A stretch of 64,000 nt of DNA from the NCBI RefSeq assembly GCF_014066305.1, contig NW_023501042.1, positions 248,001 through 312,000 of the forward strand, written 5' to 3'. This DNA comes from Letharia columbiana (lineage: Eukaryota; Ascomycota; Lecanoromycetes; Lecanorales; Parmeliaceae). Below are positions 55,796-64,000 of the stretch, one piece after another. The position numbers were made by a program, and so were the translations under genes. How positions within the stretch are numbered: the stretch's first letter is position 1; each line of letters opens with the position of its first letter. Under the pieces are notes generated by a model. That model searched no databases. It saw only the letters and a list, made by a program, of their open reading frames with translations, and had not been told where the DNA came from.

Positions 55796-57538
55796 ATGGC
55801 ATTCCACCAAACTACCTTCGCCCCTGCGATACGGCAACACGCCGCCCAGGACTCACGGGACAATGCTGCATCCCCCATTTCCTCGCCGCTACATCGAGAG
55901 CTTGAACAGTCGCAAGAATGGGTCCTCTTCCCAGCACGTTCAAATACCCTAACTCAGACTGCATCGACGGCACAGACACGTACAGCTGGATTGTCGAGGC
56001 TAAGCGACTTTGGCTCTTTGGACGCCAAGTCAAGACAAGATGATTATGTCCCTTGCGAGACCACAAATGGCTCCGTCGAAGACGACGAGGACTTGGACAG
56101 TCTAGACGAAGGCCTTCACGATTTTCAGGAACCTTCGCCCACACACAGACCAGGACTCTTCGAACCAAGCGGTTCCATACTGCCACGGCATGATGGACTG
56201 GGCACATTTCCTACGTCCAGTCCACCTCTTCAGGAGCAGCTATGGCACTTTGAGCATTTCAACCCGCGAAAACGATCTATCGGGCTCGGGCGCCATAGAA
56301 GAAGATCTAGCGTGCAAAGGAGAATAGAGGCTGTCGAAGAGCATGATGTTGCGAGCATTGAGGCCGAAACAAGGGAGAGGATTGAGAAATGGAGGATGGA
56401 ACAATCCAGGCTTCTGTTGGATGAGATTGAGAAGGAGACCAGGCGGAGAAGAACCAGTGTGAAAAGCCAGCGAGCAGAAACGACACCCGGTCCTGCTGGC
56501 CTGGAGCAGACTATCAAGGACTCAGTTGCTAAAAATGCTGGGGATGAAGCGACAACCGGACTTTTGAGTGCGAGCTCCTCAGTGATCGAGGACCGCGAAT
56601 CCTTCTGGCAGCGCATCACTCGAAGAGTCATTCGTGATTTCATTGGTATCGACGACGATCTGCTCTCCATCATCTTCGGCGAATCGCTTCCGACAGAGAG
56701 ACTCGACGGCAACCCTTCTCCAGGATTGGGCTCCGCAAGATCGTTACGTTTGGATAGCTCATCATCCATACCTGCTGGCACTGGTTGGGAAGGACGGCTT
56801 TTGGACCGTCTATCTCGTGAACTCGGAATACTATTGCAGCAGCTCACAGAGCACCCAGGCGCATCCAGCACCCTCAGCACCCCATTCAATCCTTCCACCT
56901 CAGACTACGCTGGTATACCAATCACAATGCCAACGTCTTCAAGGTCACAGTCCAAGCCCCCAACGCCCACCGCAAATGCAGCAGCATCCTTCGACTTCAG
57001 ACCGACCCTGCAAGACGCAACTCTCCCCGCACAAACTTCTGCCGCTGATTCCACACATGCTGCCCTCTGGGGCATTGAAGAAGAACCCGCCCCTGCCACT
57101 CCAGAAGACAACCGCGAATATTGGGAACAAACCCCAGACATCAAAACCGTCTTTCGCTTCCTCCACAACCGTTTCACGTCCCAACGACGCCCCGCAACCA
57201 CAAGCAAACCACCTCTCAACATCGCCACTACATCCACCCCAGACTCCCTCCGCCGCGCAGCTATCATAAGGCAGTATCACCCTCTCGTTTCACGCGCTGC
57301 AGCAACCTGGGAACAGAGACATGGACATGCGAGGCGGCATAGCTTGCTAAGGAGAAGAAGTGGAAGTAGTTGTGCGAGCAGCATTGTCGGTAGTGCGAGG
57401 AGGATGGGATTGAGAGGAGGCAGTTTAGGGAGTTCGAGCAGGAATTATTGGGATATTGGCGGTAGTGCTGTGGGAAGCGGCGGTGGCAGTGCGATCGGTG
57501 TCGGAGGTGGGGGAATGGGTGCTTGGGGGGAGGTTTGA
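55796..57538 (+). CDS. Conserved hypothetical protein with coiled-coil
   Basis: A single exon of 580 aa. The first ATG (MAFHQTTFAPAIRQHAAQDS) is preferred; the frame is open slightly upstream without an ATG. The sequence is mostly disordered and Ser-rich. A charged helix (EAETRERIEKWRMEQSRLLL, then DEIEKETRRRR) looks like a coiled coil, and an ordered block (SFWQRITRRVIRDFIGIDDD, then LLSIIFGESLP) is followed by LLDRLSRELGILLQQLTEH. The tail is Gly/Ser-rich, ending GMGAWGEV. I have the impression of a conserved uncharacterised ascomycete family but cannot name it. There are no membrane segments in the called frame. Confidence 0.8.
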   Translation: MAFHQTTFAPAIRQHAAQDSRDNAASPISSPLHRELEQSQEWVLFPARSNTLTQTASTAQTRTAGLSRLSDFGSLDAKSRQDDYVPCETTNGSVEDDEDLDSLDEGLHDFQEPSPTHRPGLFEPSGSILPRHDGLGTFPTSSPPLQEQLWHFEHFNPRKRSIGLGRHRRRSSVQRRIEAVEEHDVASIEAETRERIEKWRMEQSRLLLDEIEKETRRRRTSVKSQRAETTPGPAGLEQTIKDSVAKNAGDEATTGLLSASSSVIEDRESFWQRITRRVIRDFIGIDDDLLSIIFGESLPTERLDGNPSPGLGSARSLRLDSSSSIPAGTGWEGRLLDRLSRELGILLQQLTEHPGASSTLSTPFNPSTSDYAGIPITMPTSSRSQSKPPTPTANAAASFDFRPTLQDATLPAQTSAADSTHAALWGIEEEPAPATPEDNREYWEQTPDIKTVFRFLHNRFTSQRRPATTSKPPLNIATTSTPDSLRRAAIIRQYHPLVSRAAATWEQRHGHARRHSLLRRRSGSSCASSIVGSARRMGLRGGSLGSSSRNYWDIGGSAVGSGGGSAIGVGGGGMGAWGEV

Positions 57539-59093
57539 GGCGGCTTTCGATGGGCGTTCGGATGTAGGGGCCTTGGATATCTTGCGAGGCATTATCGGCT
57601 GCATCTTCTCTCTTGGGATCTCATGGGTTATGGCTTGCATGTATCACGAAGCGTCACGGTTGCCTACATTTGTATTCGGTAGTGACAACATCACTCTCTG
57701 CTCAGAGATTTCAAAGCGCTGAAAACCGTCCGCGTCAAGGTCCACGCTCCCATTCCCATTCCATCCGCACCGAGTCTTCAAAGGCAGAACATTGCACGGT
57801 CAACGACGGCGGCACCAACGCCTCAGACGCTTTCCGACCCACAGAAAAACGGGCAACGAAACTTCTTCGCCCGAACCGTCTCAGAATCCAAACACTAATT
57901 CCCTTCCCCGGTACCAAAAACCATGGCCACTCGAGCACTACAAGGACACCTGCAGACCTCACTCAAGCCTCCACCTGCTACCACCCACTCAACAGCGACT
58001 GGCATCCATAAACCGTGTCTGAACGCGATGACCTCATCTGGCTCGCTCGGCGGCTGCACCGAGATCGGTATTCGATCTTATTGGAACTTGTCTCGTACCG
58101 TGTGCGGCGAGTTGAAGGTAGGCTGGATGCAGGGGAACACACGTGTGAACGATTCTCACAAGGGGAGTCTCACGAGGGATGAAGCATGGCTGCACGTGGC
58201 AAAACGGAATGGAAGAGATGAGCTCGCACGATTGGGTCGACGGGCAGTGAGATGGATCGGGAAAGCAGGATGCTGGGTTAATAAGGGAGACGGCAAACTG
58301 CGTGAACTGGGACAGAACAAAAGCGTGCCGATTAGCGTGTGCAGGAAGGTCTAACATTGGCCGACCTACGTGGATTACCGGATACGGCAAGGTGGACTCG
58401 ATGGTACCTGATCGGGTTAGGCGCCATCTGGCGGAATAGCGAGGACGTGATTATTTAAACGCCTCGATATTCCCTCGCTGCTTCTTCGCCATATTCACCC
58501 TTTGAGTAACACACTGCTCGGACCCTCTTCTTCAACCCGTCACCGAATCTTCGAGATCCGGTAAGTAGCTCTTCCACTCCAACCTTGGTATTGCAGAACG
58601 CTAACAAGTCCGGGTGAGACTCATGATATCCACTATTCGATGAGGTGAACATCTACAAATGGAAGTAAGACATGGTGCTCGTCGAGCTGGCGTTTCGATC
58701 AACACTTTGGTCCCTTTCCAGTCCTCTGTGATATCCTCCCTTCGCCTTGATCCCCACTGCGTTGGGGTAGCAGAACGGCTAGTCTGTTGCTTGTCGAAGG
58801 GTTGGCCGCACACGTTTGAACAGCTCACCCACCATTGAATTATAGCTAGTATTATCCGACTTACTTGCAACTCTTAGCATAACCAAAGTTATGGTGGACC
58901 AACAGCGCTTTGTACTCTCCCACTTTCCTGAATCTAAGATCAATTGACGCTCTGGTGGGCTAGGGTTGTCAATCCCAACCGTCAGCAGTGAAAACACACT
59001 TCCGCCAGCCTTCTGGGGCTAGGCACCAAAGAGCCAAAAGTGAATGCATTGAGGACAGACGGGGCCGTTGAATAGTGGCAACACCAAGTCGTC
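57539..59093. other. Gene-poor stretch
   Basis: 1.55 kb. A plus frame at 57923-58354 (143 codons, MATRALQGHLQTSLKPPPAT...) is open but has no recognisable domain. A short plus frame near 57545-57722 has a hydrophobic segment (ILRGIIGCIFSLGISWVMAC) in a different frame just after the preceding gene's stop; a membrane tail lost by a frame slip is conceivable. Nothing is firmly supported. Confidence 0.4.
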
Positions 59094-60110
59094 TCAGATG
59101 CTCGCACACCATTTTGCCAGCTCCTCATCCGTAGCTCCAAACATTGGAAAAACCCTCCCCATAGATTCCAGATCGTTTCGCCTCCCTTGCCTTCTACTTA
59201 CGTTTGGCAGATATCGGTCGGCTTGCCTGCGCCACTTTGAGTCGAAAGGACTCTCGCACGAACCGAGGCATCTCTCAGACGTCGACTTGAACCTCTGTCA
59301 CGAGATTTTCAAGCGTTCGGATGTCCACTTGGAATGATGTCGAACATTCCAGACAGTGCTTCTGCTTCTTACATTCAATGCAAGGCAATCTATTGGCATG
59401 GCTTAAACGACATCGAAGAGCTTGCGCGAAAATTGAATCGCGGAAGCGATCAACAAGGTGAGGGCAGAGTTCTGGAACTTCCATTCGAATCAAGGTTATG
59501 TCCCAATTCTTAAGCAGCCGCAGCGTGTATTTGATCTGTAAGAGGAGTTCACCTGCGACAATGTTGGCCGTGACCACACTCTCAAGACTTGTCTCTGGAA
59601 GATGCCTGGCGAATCTGTCAGACAACCTCTCCAGATTGATCTTATAGGGTCTTCCAAGCCGGTAATTCCTCATGAGTAGTTGCGCATGTTCGTATCGTAT
59701 ATGGAAATCATATCCAATCGACACCACCCATTTACTCGAAAACATTCTGTTTCATCAAAATACCGCCAGCGCTGGCTCGGATCTCCATTCTGATCGACGG
59801 GGTGGAACATTGAGCAATAATGGCAAAGCCGCCAGTCTGGAAGATCTTTCTCCAAATTTTTCAAGAAGCGTGTCTTCTCGATGGTGTGACTTTCCAAACG
59901 TAAGGAACGCAGGCCCTGGCCTCCCAGGATCTTCAGCATCGAACGGCTGCAAAGGGCGAGAGAGGCTGCAGCATCGGAAGGTAAAAAGGTGGCGCTGATG
60001 TACTGTAGGATTTCCAGAGGCAGCACATGAAGTGATGAATCTTTGTTGTTGATGGTCTTGACCTGGACATCTCGCCATGTGGTGGGGATTCTTGAGAGGC
60101 AAGAGCCCAT
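59094..60110 (-). CDS. F-box protein with two frame slips
   Basis: About 338 aa if read through. Start MGSCLSRIPTTWRDVQVKTI; the F-box is LHVLPLEILQYISATFLPSD, then AAASLALCSRSMLKILG. Next comes LPDWRLCHYCSMFHPVD and RWRYFDETECF, after which the frame slips at TGTTTTCG (about 59749-59755; one T short) into SSKWVVSIGYDFHIRYEHAQ and LLMRNYRLGRPYKINLERLS, then CIECKKQKHCLECSTSFQVD. A second slip at ACAGAGGTTC (about 59287-59296; one G extra) leads to RCLGSCESPFDSKWRRQ and the end TDEELAKWCASI at 59094. The two slips cancel, so total length is a multiple of three. The Cys pairs near the end suggest metal binding. It could be a young pseudogene or an intact gene with assembly errors. Confidence 0.7.
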
Positions 60111-61411
60111 GTTGCACGCTTATTGGTTGGCTTTTATGGTCCTTGATGGACTCATGGTTAGAATTTGTGGGTGGAAATGGCGCTACTAGCGACAATGCTC
60201 ATAGGGCTAGGGCTCATGTGATTGGACTTAAGATTAGCGATGTGATATTACATGCAAGCAAATGCTTTACAGTATTACCGTATGTCAGGCCTCTAGAGCA
60301 TTACAGCATGTAATTCGTGAAATGCGCTTAGTAATCCAAATGTAGGCCTTCTGATTGGCCAAATCCATAGTCTTGGCAATATCTTGCGGAGAAAATTTTC
60401 AAAACCTACCATTTCTTCATCAATTGCCTCCCACCAAGCTGACGATGATGTGGGGCCTGACTACGAGGTAGACGCGTTGTTGGAAGCTCCATAGCTCCCA
60501 TGGCTCCTGACGTACCTCGGATCTGTATAGCCTCATTTCTTGACTCGCAAGAGTACCCTCGTAGGACTAGATTACACGGAAATGGTACCTCTCAAAGGTG
60601 GATTAGGCCAAATTTTAAATACCTACTAGTGCCCTACTAGCGTGCCGTCGACCAATTGCTTTGGTATTTCCTGTAATTACTGAAAGTTATTACTAAGGCT
60701 TTTGGTCCTCGTACTTAAGATAGCCTCTACCGTTTCTTGGCATCCCGTGTAAAACTTCCGCAAGCTTTTGGCTAATCGGTTTGATCCGTTGGGGGCTAGA
60801 TCGGAGACGCGGCTGGTTCATAAAGTAATGTATCAGCGCATAAAGCACACGATTATTTACTATCACCAAGATATATACGAGAGGTAAGGTAGTCCCAGAT
60901 GAAGCTGTGATGATTCTTTTTCTTTCCATAGTCACTGAGGCTGCAGATATACTGAGTGAGTCTCTGATTACTCACATCTATCGGCCGTGCACATACCTAC
61001 TTGCTTTTCTTAATGTATCATCTTGGTGATCGGAATGATTGGAAGGTTATGAGGTAGGGTAATGGTCCCCGCTTCATTTCGACAATTGACTGGAGCATTG
61101 GAAAGTGCAAGCGGCTTTCTTTGCTTTCCAGTTACAAAATGTATATACTAAAGTATGCTCTTTCCTTGTCTTACCTCTACTCTCTCCATCTTCGCCTCGT
61201 CCCAATTTCAGCAACCAGCAGAACGGTACTGCAACGCCATCGGTGAGCTCACCCTAATTGCCCTCGACCTGATCGCGCGCACTCTCCCCTATGGTCCCCA
61301 CGTGTTCGAAAATTGACTGCCAGCGGAGAGACCGAGCACCCTTGACCTCATTTTCCAGGGCCAGCATCAATACTCAAACCCTAGACAATACTAGCATTGA
61401 AACGGTACGCA
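60111..61411. other. Gene-poor, mildly AT-rich stretch
   Basis: 1.3 kb upstream of the hydrolase relic. No frame shows recognisable features; no RNA genes seen. Confidence 0.45.
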
Positions 61412-62160
61412 ATGTCACAGGGGACGGGGATTAAAACTTTGGTATATAAGCGGGCTGGAAAGACGTCGCTATACGTTGATGTTTACATCCCCTTCGGCAT
61501 CAAGCTCGGCGAGAAGAAACCTATTGATAATGAGCTACCCTAACATACACAGAGATCAAACTTGATATGTTTAAAGCGCTACTCATCCACCGTGGTGGCC
61601 ACGTGATGTTTACGTATTAGGAAGTCAACCCCAAACATATCGAACTCCTTCTTGCCGACGGCTTTCTCCCGGTGAGTATTAATAACCGCCTCTGTCCTAA
61701 AATCAACATCCTCAACGGCCCAATAAACGACGTCTGTAAGGCTCTGCATAGGACACGCTTCCAGCTATCATCCTTAGCCTCACAGCTTACGCCAGGCCTC
61801 GAGGTGAATGGCGAGAAAGTCGTAGCAGTGGGTTAGTCATCGGGCGGACTCTTGGCCTCGACAATTGCGTAGACCGCGCCGCAACGGGGCTGCAGAGCCC
61901 CGGAGCCTGTATTGGCCTTTTATTGTCCCATAGATTATGAGAATTACTGCAAGCGTTTCTTGGCAACTTCTTTCCTCTTTCCTCCACCAGCAGGAATGCT
62001 CACATCTGAAATAGGGTGGAAACCTCCCAACTACCCTCAACCTTGCATCTCTTCTCCCAGCGAATCCTATGACGTCCTCGAAGGCATCCAGGATGAACCA
62101 GTAAGCATATCTCCTCTCTCGTTATCTCCAAACATGCCCACTTCCATGACGCTAGAGTAG
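61412..62160 (+). pseudogene. Alpha/beta-hydrolase relic
   Basis: An open start (KTLVYKRAGKTSLYVDVYIP) ends in a stop after 46 codons. The homologous frame resumes as LLIHRGGHVMFT (oxyanion HGGG-type motif with Gly to Arg), EVNPKHIELLLADGFLPVSI, NRLCPKINILNGPINDVCKA and EKVVAVG-stop-SSGG. That last motif is the nucleophile elbow (GxSxG) with a TAG in the second position (61834-61836). Further TAGs are at 61618-61620 and 61870-61872, and the frame ends near EGIQDEPVSISPL. TGG to TAG is a RIP-type change on the opposite strand. The family resembles stand-alone esterases and the hydrolase domains at the end of some non-reducing polyketide synthases. The gene cannot be functional as written; the 5' end may lie further upstream. 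Confidence 0.75.
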
Positions 62161-62439
62161 ATGTCGGGTTTGATCCAGGCGCCAGGGACGAGGACAAATC
62201 TCGGTTTGGTCATGTTCAGCAGCTTTGGTTGCTGGTAACCTGAAATGTGAGTGTCCTAATCAGGCTTGTCAAAACGTGAGGTAGGACATTTAGTTGTGTT
62301 AATCTAAGAGTGCTACGGAGGAAAGAGCGATCTATGTAATCAGGTATTACATGAACGCGGATTTCGAGATAGTGCTCAAACAAGAAGAGGGAAAAGGTCT
62401 GTGACTCGCCAATCGTTGCCTGGTACAAGGATCGGGGTA

Positions 62440-63890
62440 CAAAACCAGTCCAATTTTCCGAGCGATTGGGAAAGGGTACAGACTGCTGCTTGAAGAACTT
62501 ATTGCATGTACTGCCGGCAAATCAATGTACGTCTCAACATGATTCTACTTCCTTGGCTTTGACGTGATGGGAGACTTTGCGTTTGCGAAGTCATTCATCC
62601 TGTTGCAGAGTAAAGTGACACTACTCCGTTCTTATGCTATGAAGAGCACTTAATCTCCTGGGTCCTATGATATTTGTACTCTGACTGGTTCAGCTGGCCT
62701 TCGGTTTGCCACTTGTGCGGGATTGGAACAAGATGATAAATTGGTGTCCCAATCGAATGGAGGAGCGAATCCATGCGGGCAGCGGCAATCTCAATCCTTC
62801 ATACGGGAATGCTTTCACACAGGCTGACGTGCTCTCTACATCCAGACTGGAGTAATTGAATCCGATCTATGCCATCTCCACTGTGATATATTCCTATTAC
62901 TCAAAGCTGACCTCGATGCCCAGATCTCTTCCCGGTTAATCGAGGGTCCCCAAACAAAAGAACAGTCTATAGCAAAATCGCTTTTGGCTGCACGGGGACT
63001 CCGTAGGCTTGGTCATCGCGGGCAGGCAAGTCCTATTCCCCAACTCCTCTATCCCTGAAAGTAACGAAACCCCCACCAGCAACTCCGTAGCCTCGACAAT
63101 AGTCTACCTGTTCTACCATCTTAATCTCGAGCCCCAACGCACCGAGGAAACCCGCGAGGAATTACACAGCATAAATTCAATCTACCCGAAGACTCTCCAC
63201 CATTCAGACAGCGCGATCAACGACATCCCGCACCTGCATCCTTCAGTACCAACAAACGGCTATCGCGAAAACCCTCCCCCAGGCGTCGCAACCGCAGGGC
63301 GCTTCGTCCCCGGCAACGCTACGATCGTGGCGCCGAGACATACCACGGGTCGTCGTTCATACGTCCTTTCCCTTCCTTCCCTTAAACCCCCGCAACAGCC
63401 CCAAGTACACAAAAAGAAAGGGAAACGAGACTCTGACCAAAACAAAAACTCCACTCTCCACTCCCCAGCGTCGAAAATTTCTCTGTCCGTGCCTCCGAAA
63501 CCATCGTACTCTACCGCGACAAAGGGTCGCCGACAAACGCGCCTCCGCACCCTTCAGCATCGGTCTTTTTCAGCTGGCGCGAGGAAGAAAGGAATCAGTC
63601 GCTCGCGGAGCCGTGGTCCGTGACGGCGCTACTGGTGCGCAAGTACCTTACGATGTCACGTTTGCGTCAGGGGGGAGGATTGGAAGCAGGGTGTTTGGCG
63701 GGATACGATGGACGAGTTTACGGCCGCGGCTGGTTTCACGCCGAGGGGAAGGGTTACTCACATATTTCTCTGATACAGAATCTTTACGCATGGGATCTCG
63801 TACCGCTCTTCAGGCGACTCGTGCGTTCAGACGAATTCATAATTAGTCTCACGGAGGCGTCAAGCAAATTCGATGCGATTCTCTTCTCTA
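62440..63890 (+). pseudogene. Cytochrome P450 relic
   Basis: Pieces of one P450 occur in order but in shifting frames: ELIACTAGKSMYVST-stop-FYFLGFDVMGDFAFAKSF (stop at 62539-62541), FGLPLVRDWNKMINWCPNRM at about 62700-62770, GDSVGLVIAG (I-helix start, 62985-63020), STIVYLFYHLNLEPQ, then AINDIPHLHPSVPTNGYR where the ExxR motif should be (ETLR-type has become DIPH), GRFVPGNATIVAPRHT, a heme-loop remnant FSAGARKKGI lacking the ligand cysteine, and VTALLVRKY / DVTFASGG in two frames at the end. Loss of ExxR and of the heme cysteine plus several frame breaks mean it is dead. It resembles fungal secondary-metabolism P450s and lies next to the hydrolase relic. Confidence 0.75.
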
Positions 63891-64000
63891 TCTAATAGAT
63901 GATCCAGCACGTCGGCCGTAGCAGATACACACATAGTATGGTAGGTATTATGGACAGTAAATGGAGCCTCCTCTTCCTCCTCCTCCTATAACATCAGAGA
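63891..64000. other. Window end, nothing supported
   Basis: Short 3' flank of the P450 relic with a CTCCTCTTCCTCCTCCTCC pyrimidine tract. Confidence 0.5.

Noticed and set aside
57923..58354. 143-codon plus frame MATRALQGHLQTS...
   Set aside because: Open but without domain, promoter or conserved-looking segments; not enough to call a gene.

Overview
The window is nuclear DNA of a filamentous ascomycete (Pezizomycotina). Genes carry many short introns (about 50-120 bp, GT-AG, CTRAY-like branch sites). The families present are fungal (UstYa/DUF3328, Vac7, DUF3824, BRE4-type FUSC, Ada1, DUF4470-MYND, 2EXR). An AT-rich island bears the signature of repeat-induced point mutation (RIP). I cannot fix the class; Leotiomycetes or Dothideomycetes fit best.

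Layout. 1-5.5 kb is gene-poor: one UstYa-like gene on the minus strand with a perfect 35-bp inverted repeat just upstream, and a 109-bp tandem repeat near 1 kb. 5.5-11.94 kb is an AT-rich island made of two RIP-degraded copies of one element. They are in the same orientation, and their facing ends form an inverted repeat around a ~285-bp spacer of normal composition. That spacer looks like a promoter with TATA box and 5' leader. Directly beyond the second copy lies a 76-codon secreted protein gene with four consecutive cysteines, a candidate effector. A second secreted protein, with two related cysteine modules, follows at 13.5 kb.

15.5-60.1 kb is a dense block, mostly core genes: gyp1 (Rab GAP), hrp1 (hnRNP), prp6 (tri-snRNP), dim1 (18S rRNA dimethylase), ada1/hfi1 (SAGA), an F-box-like gene, nuo-24 (complex I), a BRE4-like FUSC membrane protein, a DUF3824 protein, a 2EXR-type gene, vac7, rsm18 (mitoribosome), imp3 (SSU processome), a DUF4470-MYND protein, a conserved hypothetical and another F-box gene. 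Themes are RNA processing and ribosome biogenesis, transcription, membrane traffic and respiration, with no operon logic. Several pairs are divergent (gyp1/hrp1, prp6/dim1, nuo-24/FUSC, rsm18/imp3, 2EXR/vac7) and probably share promoter regions.

60.1-64 kb is gene-poor and holds relics of an alpha/beta-hydrolase and a cytochrome P450, both broken and probably the remains of a secondary-metabolism locus.

Quality. At least five genes show a one-base frame slip at a homopolymer (hrp1, rsm18, imp3 and both F-box genes), and the outer edges of the AT island dissolve into implausible homopolymer smears. This points to residual assembly indels, so frameshifts here should not be read as biology without checking reads. 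All exon coordinates were derived by eye from splice signals and frame.
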